This document shows, piece by piece, positions 25,801-39,200 of a stretch of 64,000 nucleotides of DNA (positions are counted from its first letter, which is position 1; every line of letters starts with the position of its first letter). The position numbers and the translations under genes were made by a program. The stretch is from Ailurus styani (taxonomy: Eukaryota > Chordata > Mammalia > Carnivora > Ailuridae): contig LNAC01000018.1 of assembly GCA_002007465.1 (NCBI GenBank), positions 7,306,913-7,370,912 on the forward strand. The letters run 5' to 3'. The notes below the pieces were generated by a model. That model was given only the letters and a program-made list of their open reading frames with translations. It was not told where the DNA came from and made no database searches.

Positions 25801-28800
25801 CCAAAAGGAGAAGTATAGAAAGGAACTAAAAGAGAATCTCCCACAGCTTAGCTCTCTTCCACCAGGTCCAAGGCCACTGACCAAAGAGGACACTTAAACA
25901 CCTTTGGAGCCTTGATGATAGAACAGACTTTGGCACCTCCTCCAGATGATCTCAAAAAAAAAGTCTAGGAAGATTCCTAGGACATCTAGTAAAAAAATAT
26001 CCATATTTTACTTCTGATACGTTCTTGGAACGAGTGGTAAGGACTTTGAGCATATGAAGGTAGACTATCTGTGTAGCAGCCCAGAGGACAGACCCCATCC
26101 AGAGAGAATCTGGGGGAGCGTGTGTGTGTAGGGGCAGATTCCGTGAGCAGCTGCATTAAGGGACTAAGCCTCTGTCCCAGGGTTCTCCAATCATCAGATC
26201 TTTCCCTATTGCCCAGGGCAAATCTCATGGGCCATGCTAGGATACTAGAGAGCAGGAATCCGTGGAAGAACAAGAATGTCTGTGTGGAGGGGTTGGCACT
26301 AGGAAGGGTAGATGTGGGAGCTCCAGGGGGAAGTCACCTGCATCCTGTGATCTCAGCCGATGTCTAATGCACGGAGAAGTGGCAGGTCTTGTGATGGAAC
26401 CAACCTGGATCATTCTTCCTGTGTGCCTTGATTGGACCCCACCATGATGCCCCGGGCTTCCACGGTAAAAGGCAGTAAAGAGTTTTGGTGCTTTGGGCTC
26501 AGACACTTACTCATTTGCTCTTAGAAGGACAAGTGCAGCAGAGTCCTCCGAGGGGAACAACTCAACCTGCCAGAAAGCACTAGCTTACTGATTTCTAGCT
26601 AATGATCATTAATAATTCCAAGGACTTAAAGCGCTCTTCAAGAGAGTACCATGTACGTGAAATGCATCACATCATCAGGTTTGGTTCCAAATTGTGTACT
26701 AAAATAGGGGACAAATGGAAAAGCACCTGCAAGGTGATTATGAAGCAAATCAGGACAAAGTGATGGAGTTTGAAAATGTTTGAAAAGCAATTAGTATGAC
26801 TTAGCAAGTTCAATATGCTTGAATCTGCTAGAACTTTCTGGTAGTTTACTGTAAGAAACATCACAAGATCTGAACTGACTCACGGCCCATCCTCATAGGT
26901 GCATCTGAAATAATTTTCAGAGCTTTGGTTCCCTCAGGCATGAATAGTCGGTAACATCTGGTCTATCTCTTATATCAGGGGTTGTGACAGGGGTGAAATG
27001 AGAGAGCATGCTAGACATACAGAGTAAAGTGTAGGCAAGAAACTTATTATCACAAAGCTCTATGTAACATAAGGGGAGAAGCTGCTCAGATTTCCCACTT
27101 ACTAGATGTCAAACTTAAATTTAATAAATTAAACTTAATTTTAATAAATCTCAGTTTCCTTACCAGTAAAATGGGGTTGAGACTCTTCTGAAAATGATGA
27201 TGATGTTAAGAACAGTAAATATTTATGATGTGCCAGGCATTGTTTTATGTGCTTTATTAATAATTCAATCATTGAAATTAAAGCACATAAGATGGTATTA
27301 TCATTATTCTCATTTTATAGCTAAGATGAAGGGGCAGAGGAAATGTGTAATGTCCCCAAGGTCGCGCATTAACAAAGAGACCCAAGGGGCACCTGGGTGG
27401 CTCAGTTGGTTAAGCATCTGACTCTTGATTTCAGATCAGGTCATGAGATCATTTTGTTCCATGTCTCCCTGAAATCCACAGCCTCCTCCCTCAACAAGAC
27501 ACATTCAACCCTGATAATGATGGTCTGGAGACCACCCTTTGAGAAGCAAGATTCATTTATATCATCCACTGCTGTCTCCCCTTCTGATGGACTTCAGGGC
27601 AACAGACCCCAGGGTTGGCGCAAGGAAACCTGCCCACGCAGGGAGAAGGCAGGTTCTCCAGCACTCTTAAAAATACTTACTTTTTCGGGGAAACGGACTC
27701 TTCCAGCATAGTTGACTCCTCATCCCCCTCTAATCCAAATCTATCTTTACTTTGTTTCTGAGGTAAAACGAAACAAAAAGGAAACTCAGCAGGTCTTGAT
27801 GCAAGAGCCTTGTAAGATACCGTTCAAAAGGAGCCACACAAGCAAAAATGTTGAGGTTTACCCAAAATTCTTTGTATTGGAGTAAGTGATGGGTGAAGAC
27901 AAACAAAAGTAACAATAAAAGATAAATACACTGTTTAATACAATATAGAGATATATACCTTCTGTGTTTATTACTGCATTGACTAAATTTAGCACAGTTA
28001 AACCTGGCTGAACCTGGTTATTTCAGTGGGCTGTATCTTGAAGTCTTTGGCAGTCTGTCTGTATACCACTATGGTATATAACCCCACTAAATTTGGTAAG
28101 AATTTGGTAAAAATTCATAAAATTTGGTAATTTGGTAAAAATTCATGAGGAACACTTGAGTGGCTCAGTTGGTTGGGCACTTGAGTCTTGATCTCAGCTC
28201 AGGTCTTGGTCTCGGGGTCATGAGTTTAGGCCCCAGAGTGGGCTCCACGCTGGGCGTAGAGTCTACTTTAAAAAAAATTCATGAAAAATATGAAGAACAT
28301 TTTCAGACCCTCAACCTAGGATTCTAAAGAGGCTGGAAAGCATCATAGAACTACCTAGAGAGGAAGATGCTGAGGGGTTAGTTAGTCTCATTCATGAGCT
28401 AAGTGAAGCACTACTGCTCATTATCTGGCAGTAATAATATAAATATGAACTGCAGCTAAAATGGAAATTCTTATAGCATCTTGAGGTTAAAGACTGCACA
28501 CTCAAGCAATCTTAATGCTAAGATTAAATTAGTGGGTCAAGTACTTCAAATTAGGGTTGTTTTGTGGTGTTGTGTTTTTCCAAGTAGCAGCATCATCTAA
28601 GTCAGTGTTTCAAAAAAAACCAGCTTTTCCAATTTGCATCAGTATGAAATACCTTTTTGAGGATGATGTCAATGTAGCCTGCAATCAGCTGAGAGATCTG
28701 CTCTCCTTCAGTGGTTTGTACTGAATAGTAGCTTTCCTGATACTCCCCAAAATCCTGAAAATAAAGCATTAGAAGAAATATAACTACATCATGTCATCAT

Positions 28801-30193
28801 GTAGCTATAGTTTTAAAGGTAAAAAGGTCTAGTCCTGGAACAAAATGGCACAGACTTACTTTTCTCTTCTCTTACCCTCTAAATACAACTGAATACCCTA
28901 AAATTTAGTAAAAGGGCTCAGAAAGCTGGAAAGGTAGGCTAACTGGGGGAAAAACACACTCTGGTGAATTCTTAGGTTTTCTTTTTCTATCCAATTACTC
29001 CCAGGTGAGTGCCTGAAACCCAGAATCTCCAAAAGGCAGGATTTCAAAAGCCTGTCCTTTTTTGCCAAAGGACCAGGAGAGGAGAAGCTAAACAGAGATC
29101 TGTCTGGGAGCCCCAAACCAGCCCCACAAGCTGGGCTGGTGCTCACCAGTAGCTGCAGAGCAGTGAAAGCCCAGGCCATCCCAGCCCCCACTCCACCACG
29201 CAGACAGGCAGTCTTACTCTTTTGCAGTAGTGGTCACATGAAGCCTGTGTCCTCCTGACCTCTACCCAATGGCATAAACAGAGACAGGCCCAGTAGCTTC
29301 TGCCCATTCCAAAAAAAGTCACCCAGCAACAGCAGGTGGGCCAAGGAAATGCCTTCACAAACAGTGCCATCAAGTTTTGAGTGAGAACTGGGCCGTGTCA
29401 AAACAATCCAGAACAGCACTGCAAAGCCCACAAAAGGAGACCAGAACTAAACCTAAATCTAAACCACACTAAATCTAAACAAGATGACTGATAAAACAGA
29501 AGATTTAAGAGCAAAAGTATCCTAACTTAATAACCTTAATGTCTAGATACAATTTAAAAAAATCACTACTCATATCAAGAGTCAAACAACTATGATATGA
29601 ATAAGAAAAGATAATCAATTGATGCCAATACGGAGAAGAATCAGATATTGGAATTATCTGATAAAGATTTTAAGCAGCCATCATAAAATATGTTTCATCA
29701 ATTACAAATTTTCCTGAAACAAACAGGAGGTTTCAACAGAGAACTAAGTCAGAAGAAGGAACCATATAAAAATTATAATATGGAAAAATGCAATAACCAA
29801 AATTTAAAAAACTTACATGATTAAGTAGTGTGGAAATGACAAAGCATAGAATCAGTAGACTTGAAAAGAGAGATTTTCAAGAAAACAGTAGATTTGAAAA
29901 CTTGAGAACAGAATTTAGTCAATCTCAACAGTTGAAAGAACACAGACTCAATAGAAGACAAAAACAAAAAACCCATAAACCAGACCTTTAGGGATCATGG
30001 GACAATAAAAAGTATTCAAGGAGTGCCTGGGTGGCTCAGTCACTTAAGTGTCCAACTCTTGACTTTGGCTCAGGTCATGATCTTGGGATTGTGAGATCTA
30101 GCCCCATTCTGGGCTCTGCACTCAGTAGAGAGTCTGTTTGAGATTCTCCACCTCCCATTCTCCCTCTGCCCCACCCCCCATCACCTCACATGA

Positions 30194-30233
<40 letters not shown>

Positions 30234-33200
30234 AAACACATCTTTAAAAAAAAGTATTCAAAGAAATAATGGCTGAAAATGTCCCCAAATTAAAGACATA
30301 CACCTACAAACTCATGAAGCTGAGACTATTCCAAATACAATGAATCTTGAGAAATCCACACCAAGAACTTTAGAAAGTTATATACTATCTACAAATGAAC
30401 ACCAACTTGAATGACAATTTCTAATCTGAAACTATGGAGGCCAGAAAGAAGCAGTACATTTCTCAAGTGCTAAAAGAAAGAACTGTCAATGTCTAACCCT
30501 ATACCTGACAAAATGATCCTTCATGAATGAAGGGGAAATAAGGACATTCTGAGAAGAAGGAAAGCTGAAAGAACCATTTTTAGCAGATCTAACTTCCTTT
30601 AAAGAATGGCTAAAGGAAGCTCTTCAAACACAAAGAAAATGACAACAGGAGGCTGGGAAGGTTAAAAAAGAACACAACAGCAGGACAGATTAAAAAAAAT
30701 AGGAAATATAGTAACTTATCTTTTACCTCGTGAGTTTTACTTAATCATATTCTATGGTTGCAGCAAAAGTTGTAACACCATCTCACGTGGTGTTCAATGT
30801 ATACAGAAGTATTTCTTTGAATAATTATTTTCAAAAAGTGCGGAGTGTAAAGAGACCTAAATAGAAGTGAAGTTTCTGTGCTTCTCTTGAAGTAGTAAAC
30901 ATCCACAACTGGGTGTTATAATTAATTTCTTACCTATATGGTAACATCTAGGTCACCAAGAATGCTAAGCAAAGAGATATGCTCAAAAACATTATAAATA
31001 AATCAAAATGGAACTCTAAAAAGTAACCCAAAGGAGGCAAGAAAAACAGAGGAAAAAGAAATGGAGGGGATAAACAGAAAAATAACATAAAATGGCAGAC
31101 TTAAGCCCTAACATATCAATAATTAGATTGAAATACAAATGGTCTAAATAGCCCAATTAAGAGACTGACCAAGTAGATTTTTCAAAAAGCACAATCTGAC
31201 TTTATACACTCTGTAAAAAACTTGTCTCAAATATAATATCGGTAGGTTGAAAGTAAAAGGATGGAAAACTATATCATGCAAATATTAATTTGAAAAATCA
31301 CGAGTGGCTATATTAAAATTAAGCAGATTTCAGAGAAAATGAATTTATGAGGAACAAAATAACTAAATGGCAAAACAACTTCTCCATGAAGATGACAGAG
31401 GGATCATAAATGTACATGTAAGCACCAAAGAGAGCTTCAAAACACATGCAGTGAAAGTTGAAAGGAAAAATACAAAAATCTGCTACTGTTGTCGGGATAG
31501 GGAAGACTGGAACAACAATGCCAATTAACAGGGTTTTACTGACATTTTCCTAACACTCTTGTCAATTACTCATCGAACATTCTCCTAGAATGACCATATC
31601 CTGTGCTATAAACCAAAACTTAAAATTCTAAGACTTGAAATTATGCAGAATATGTCCTTCAACCATAACAGAATTGAACTAAAAATCAATAATAGGAAGA
31701 CAACAGAAGAATCTCCAAACACTTGGAAATTAAATTAAGGCTAAGAGTGGAAAGAAATAAGACATGTTACAAACTTTAACCCAACTTTAATAAACATCAT
31801 TGATACTCATTCTCTCTTGTGCTTGAGGTAGTTACTGTGACTTATAACTATTTATTTACCTTTAAAATAACTTTTTGCTTTAAAGAAAATCGAACTTGGA
31901 CCTAGTTTCCAAAGACCAATAGCACCAAAAGGTACATAACAAAACACAGCAGGCTCTTCCCCTAGCCATTCCTAGCTTTACTTTCCATCCCTTTCATTCC
32001 CAAAGGCAACTACTTCAAACCCTTTCACAGTTTCTTCTAGTATTCCTAAATAACATGTTTATATTGATTTGACTTGTTTCTTTTACAAGTTAGCCACAAC
32101 TTCCTACCATGGAAGGTGAGGACACAGTTCTCTAAGAATGAACATCCCTTCTTAAGGGCCATGCAGGTGGTTACTGACTACAGGAGGAAAGAAGGTATAT
32201 TTCCTGATGATTCCTTCCAAGTGGCAAGAGTCTGTCCACCAATGATCAAACTAGATAACTAAAGACTCCCTCCAAAACCCCTTCCTTACACCTTTTTTTC
32301 TGATGCCCTATTATGAGACCTTACCAGATACAAGCTGGTATTTCAAGTGTTCCCTAGACCTGGAGAACAGTACACTTCAGGTGTGGTAGGAGATGGATAA
32401 CTTTCAACACTGACTTCTCTTGTTGCTCAACTTGCCTTACAAAATAACAACCCTATCAATTCTCATGTGTCAATGTGGCTATAGTTAGGATAATAACACA
32501 ATTATAATCTGCTAAGAGCAACTATTAAGGTTGGGAGGAGGAATTCAGAGGTCTGAAGGCCTGCAATGACTACACTCTCCCTACTTTCCATGTACTTCAC
32601 ACTGAGAATTTTATCATCATCTTTTTTTGATCTTAGCACCTCTGTGAAATAGGTATTATGATTCCCATGTTAAAGCTATTGACATTAAGGCTCAGACATG
32701 AGAGATAACTCTCTCAGAAATGGGAGATGATCAGCTGGTTTGGAATACTACCCCAAAGTCTGTGCCATTTCCTCTGTACAGTATGCTGTTTCTAGGCAGC
32801 CTGGGAAAACACACTTCAGCAAGATGTCACAATGCTTAGGAACTTCTAGACATGAAGAGGGAGGCTTTGATTAGCCTCTGAGCTAATGCTCAGCTAATGC
32901 TCAAGTTTCCTTTTAGGGCATGCTAGGGACAGCATCAGGAACATAGAAAACTGGGCCAGTCCCCACCCTCTGTGGTCTCCCACTATCTGTCCCTCTGCAA
33001 ACTGCTCTCGAAGTCCAGGGAAACCCCACTGGGCTTGTATTCTCTCTCCCACCACACAGTATTGCCCAAGGCCATGTTGGTCCTCCCCATTGCCAGTCCG
33101 TACCAGGGTGAAGCTTTTGGGTGAGGCTGCCCAGCGCTTAACTGTGGTGAGTGGCCACTCTTGCAGCACTTCCTTGGTCTTCTCATCCACACGCATCACT

Positions 33201-36200
33201 GAGTCCTTGGTGATGCCCAGCAGGCGAGGCACCAGCTTGTTCTTGCCTTTCATCTTTTCCTGAAACAGGAAACATCAAGGGTTAGTGCTCTTCCTCTGAA
33301 TACATCTGATTTTGCAAAGTCAGCGAGATCTCATTGTGTCTTACTTGAGGTCACCTATATTTACTGTGTTTCAAAATAGGACTATTGGAAAACCAGGGTT
33401 TGGGGACTAGGTGAATGACTCACTAAACTGAAGACATGGAAGCTAAAACAGGGACATCAGAAGGCTGGAAAGATCCACAAAGGCACACTTCCTGAAAAGA
33501 GATGCTGTTTAGGAGGGCAGGTTGTTCCACAAATGGACTGTGATGGATCGAAGGGACAGAACTGAGAAAATATCCAGAGAAATACGAAGTTAAGGTAAAA
33601 TCCAAATATTACCACTTCTAGTAGCCAACTCAGTGAATAACAAAAAGGTTTAATGTGCAATTTAAATATGGCATATAAGCTATTTAACCATTAACTAAAA
33701 CTGTGCCAAAGTAGAATCTTCCCATTAAAAGAGACACAGACCTTTTTTTAAATCTCCCAAATATATTTCCATTTGAATTCTTTGTTTTGGTATTTGTATG
33801 TATATCTACTGACTCTGAAAAGCTTTTATGATTCGCTTTAATAATTTAATAGTAATCATGCCTGTTAAAATAATGGATCCCTACCTCACACTCATGCCAA
33901 AACAAATTTAAGAGAGATTAATAATTTAGGAAGAATATATATTTTTATGGGTTTTTGGGTGATATTTTTGTGATTCCTGGGAGGGAAATGACTTCAAAGC
34001 ACAAACAATAAAATAAAGAAAATTCATAAAGAGAAAGATAAACATCCTTAACTACAAATACACAGACTTTGATACATCTAAACAGCAGAGAGAAAGCAGG
34101 AGATAAAGAAAGAAATCTCACTGTAAACCAAATTAAAAAGCAAATGACTAGGGATAAATAGTTACAACAATTACAATAGTGAAAGACTTTATACACTGTA
34201 TATGTGAAAGGTTATCATAGATCAACAAAAATGACTGGCAAAGAACACAGAAAATGTGTTTAAAATAATAAAGCAGACCTTAATTTGGGGAGGTGGCAAG
34301 GAGAAGATGGCAGTGGAGTTGGAGGACCCTAGACTTGCCTCATCCTACAAATACAAGTAGCTAACTATCAGATCATCATAAATACCCCTGTAATTGACCT
34401 GAAGACTGGCAGAACAAACTCCACACCTAAAGGTAGAGAAGAGGCCACAAAAGAAGGTAGGAAGTGTGGAGATGCAGCTTGGAAGAGAAATGGATCCTGG
34501 TCGCTGTGCTAGAGAGGGAGGGGTGACTGCAGAGAAGGGTTAGAGACAGGCTAGCACATAAGGGACCACATTGGGAAAAAGAATCCCCATAGCAATTGCC
34601 TTGCAAAGAGAAAGTGGCCACATTTCATGAGTTTTGCAACCAGTGGAGCTTAAAGCCTAGAGCTTTAAGGTCAGTGGGAGTGGATGGAAGTCTCAAGGGC
34701 ATTGGGGCTGATCTTGGAGAGAAGGCATGACAAAAAGCCCATGGACATACAGCATGGGAATAGCTGGGGTACACAGTGGGGAAGTTAGTTGCTCATCTCA
34801 GAGCACATCCCAGAGAGGTAGTGTTCATAGAGAGAACCCTATGGGAACCAAAGAGCTGCCTGATACCATTTCCCATGCCACTCAGCATAAGCATAGGGCC
34901 ACCTGTGGGGACCAGTGCAGCATCAACACTTGCTACCTAACTTGCTTACAGCACACCCAGCTCCCTCCCCCCCCCACATCCCACACATTGGTGGAACTAC
35001 CCTTCCCAGTAACATCTGCTTCAGACCCAGCACAGTAGGTTCCTTGCCCCAGAAGACAGATGTAAACCCTTGTCCACACCACGTCTCCTGTCCTGGGAGT
35101 TTTGCAGGGCTTTGGCTTTAGTGGTGGTGGTGACAGGTATCATTTAACAAGCGGATCAGAGCACACCTAGTTAAAACATGCCATAATCACACAAAGGACC
35201 AAACACTGCCTACAACAGGCAAAGAGAACCTTCGTAGACAACTGGCCTGTAGTATAAAGTGGACAGGAAACAACAGCGGAGTGCACACAGCACACATTAG
35301 GAGATACTCCTGGAAGCACCAGGCCCTGAGGAACAGAGGATACAATAATGCAGAGCACCACAGGGACTCTTCTTCATAAACCCATTACACTCAAGAATAG
35401 GAGATACAACTGACATTCCTAACAAATAGAAACAGGCACAGAGACAGGCTAAATGAGAAGACAGAACAATTTGTCCCAAATGAAAGAACAGGACAAGACC
35501 ATAGACAGAGATCTAAAGTAAACAGATATAAATAATATGCCTGATAGAGAATTTAAAGCGATGAGCATAAGGATACTCAGTGGACATGAGAAAAGAGTGG
35601 ACAATATCAGTGAGACCATTAATACAGAGATGAGGAATAATATAGCAGAGATCAAGGGCTCAATAAACAAAATGAGAAATAAGCTTGATGGAATGAACAG
35701 CAGGCTAGAAGAAACAGAGGACTGAATTAATGACCCAGAAGTCAGAGTAATGGAAAGTAATCAAACTGAACAACAGAGAGACAAAAGAATTATGCAAAAT
35801 GAGAACAGACTGAGGAAACTCTGTGATTCCATCAAACATAGTAACATTCACATTACAGGAGTCCCAGAAAAAGAGAGAGAAAAGAGGGCAGAGAATTTAT
35901 TTGAAGGAGTAATAGCTGAAAACTTCCCTACTCTGGGGGAAGGAAACAGATGCACAGATCCAGGAGGAACAGAGGACCCCCAACAAAATCAACAAAAGCA
36001 GATCCACGCCAAGACATATTATAAATAAAATGGAAAAATACAGTGATAAAGAAAAAATATTAAAAGCAGCAAGACAAAAGAAGACAGTTACATACAAAGG
36101 AAACCTGCAGATTTTTCAGCAGAAACTTTCCAAGCCAGAAAGGAGGGACACGATATATTCAATGCGCTGAATGGGAAAAACCTACAGCCCGGAATGCTCT

Positions 36201-39200
36201 GTCCAGCAAGACTATCATTCAGAATAGAAGAAGACTAAAGAGTTTCCTGGGTCAACAAAGAATAAAGGAGTTCATGATCACTAAACTACCCTTGCAAGAA
36301 ATATTAAAAAGGATTCTCTGAGTGGAAATGAAAGACCAAAAATGATAGTATGAAGGTAGGAAACACAAAAGTATTAAAAATTAGTATTTCTGTAAAAAAA
36401 AATCAGTCACGGAACTTACAAAATAAAAGTATGTAAAATAGGGCACCATATACCTAAAACATGGGAAGGAAAAGAGTAAAGAATGGGTTCAAACTTAAAT
36501 GCCCATGAACTTAATATAGACTGCTATATGCAGAAGAGGTTATAAAAAAAAACAAGACCCATCTATATGCTGTCTACAAGAGACTCATTTAAGACCTAAA
36601 GAGACTTGCAAAATGAAAAAGAGGAGATGAAGAAACATTTATCACATACATGGATGTCAAAAGAAAGCAAGAATACCAATACTTATATCAGACAAAATAG
36701 ACTTAAAAACAAAGGCTGTAATAAAGAGACAAAGAAGGAGACTACATAATAATATAGGGGACAATCCAACAAAAAGATCTAACAATTATAAATATTTATG
36801 CACCCAACACAGGAACATGCAAATACATAAAGCAATTAATAACAAACATAAAGGAACTAAATGACAATAATACAATAATAGGAGGGGACTTTAACACCCC
36901 ACTTACATCAATGGACAGATCACCTAAACAGAAAATCAACAAGGAAACATGGGCTTTGAATGACACACTGGACCATGTCGATTTAACAGATAAATTCATA
37001 ATAGTCCTTCCTAAAACATCATAGTACACATTCTTTTCAAAGGCACGTGGAACATTCCCCAGAATAGGTCACATATTTGGCCACAAAACAAGTCTCAACA
37101 AGTTCAAGAAGATCGAAGTCATACCATGCATCTTTTCTGATCACAATACTGTGAAACTTAAAGTCAACCACAAGGAAAACTCTGGAAAGACCACAAATAC
37201 ATGCAGGTTAAAGAATATACTAATAAACAATGAATAGATCAGCCAGGAAATTAAAGAAGAAATAAAAATGTACATGAAAGCAAATGAAAATGAAAATACA
37301 ATGGTTCAAAATCTTTGGTATGCAGCAGAAGTGGTTCTAAGAGAGAAGCATATAGCAACATAGACATATCTTAAAAAGCAAGAAAAGTCTCAAACAACCT
37401 AATGCTTACACCTGAAGGAGCTAGAAAAAGGTAAACAAACAAGACCCAAAACCAGTAGAAGGAAGGAAATAATGAGATGAAAGAATAAAAATATATATAT
37501 ATATATATATATATAAAAGAAAGAATAAATAAATGATATAGAAATAAAAAACAGAAAAAAAAATCAATGAAACCAGGCCCTGGTTCTTTGAAGAAAATCA
37601 ATAAAATTGATAAACTGCTAGCCAGATTTATCAAGAAAAATGGAGAAAGGACTCAAATAAAATCACAAATGAGAAAGGAGAAATAACAAGCAATGCCACA
37701 GAAATATGAACAATTGTAGGAGAATATTATGAAGGGCGCCTGGGTGGCTCAGTCAGTTAAGCATCTGACTTGGTCTCAGGTCATGATCTCAGGGTCCTGG
37801 CATGGAGCCCCAAGTCAGACTCTGCATTTAGTGGAGAGTCTGCTTGTCCCTCCGCCCCTGTCTCTCTCTCAAATAATAAAATCTTTTAAAAAAGAAAGAG
37901 AATATTATGAAAAACTATATGTCAACAAATTGGACAATCTAGAAGGAATAGATAAATTCCTAGAAACACAAAACTACCAAAATTGAAACAGGAAGAAACA
38001 GAAAATTTGAAGACTGATAACCAGCCAAGAAACCAGATTAGTAATCAAAAAACTCCCAACAAACACAAGTCCAGGACCAGATGGCTTCACAAGTGAATGC
38101 TACCAAACATCTAAAGAAGAGTAATACCTACTCTTCTCAAACTATCCCCCAAAAAACCAAAACAAAACACCAGAAAAGGAAGGAAGCTTCAAAATTCATT
38201 CTATGAGGCCAGCATTACTTTGATGCCAAAACCAGTTAAAAAACACCCCGCCCCCCAAAAAAGAGAACTACAGGTCAGTATCTCTGATGAACACCGATGC
38301 AAAAAATCCTTAACAAAATGCTAGCAAACCAAAACCAACAATACATCACAAAAATTCCCTGCAATCAAGTGGGCTTTATTCCTGGGCTGGAAGGGTGGTT
38401 CAGTAATTACAAATAAATCAACATGATACATCATGTCAATAAAGAAAGGGTAAGAACCACATGATCATTTCAATAGATGCAGAAAAAGCATGTGATAAAA
38501 TACAACATCCATTCATGATAAAAACCTTCAACAAAATAGGTTTAGAAGAAACATACCTCAACACAATAAAAGGCCACATATGAAAAACCCATAGCTAATG
38601 TCAATCCTCAATGGGGATAAAACAAAAGACTTTCCCCTAGGGTCAGGAACAAGACAAGGATGTCCACCCTCATCACTTTTATTCAACATGTACTGGAAGT
38701 CCTAGCCACAGTAATCAGACAACAAAAAGAAATAAAAGGCACCGAAACTGGTAAGGAAGAAGTAGAATTTCACTATTTGCAGATGATATGATACTTTACA
38801 TAAAAAACCTGAAAGACTACCAAAAAACTGCTAGCCTGATAAACTTATTCATTAAAGTCACAGGATACAATATCAATGTACAGAAATCCATTACATTTCT
38901 CTATACCAATAATAAAGCAGTACAAAGAGAAATTAAGAAAACAATCTCATTTACAGTTGCACCAAAAATAATAAAATACCTAGGGAAAAAACCTAACCAA
39001 CGAGGTTAAAGACCTGTATTCTGAAAACCATAAAACACTGATGAAAGAAATTGAAGATACAAAGAAATGGAAAGACATATCATGCTCATGGCTTGGAAGA
39101 AGAGATATTGTTAAAATGTCTCTACTACCCAAAGCTATCTGTACATTTAATGCAGTCCCTATCAAAATACCAACAGCATTTTTTAGAGCTAGTACAAAGA

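Larger units (their letters stand above)
25378..27680. other. TLN2 intron, 2.3 kb
   Basis: Between the two linker exons. It is largely unique sequence, with MIR pieces and a SINE head near its 5' end (27150-27452). Confidence 0.8.
28755..33103. other. TLN2 intron, 4.35 kb
   Basis: Between the two main F3 exons. It is mainly the ancient L1 relic plus a SINE, then unique sequence with a MIR piece. No other element was recognised. Confidence 0.8.

Noticed and set aside
30195..30229. CRISPR-like or tandem array
   Set aside because: Simple TC microsatellite in a SINE body; no repeats separated by spacers occur in the window.
35750..36028. Host gene coding for a coiled-coil protein
   Set aside because: It is part of the L1 ORF1 remnant, in the right place between L1 5' UTR and ORF2.
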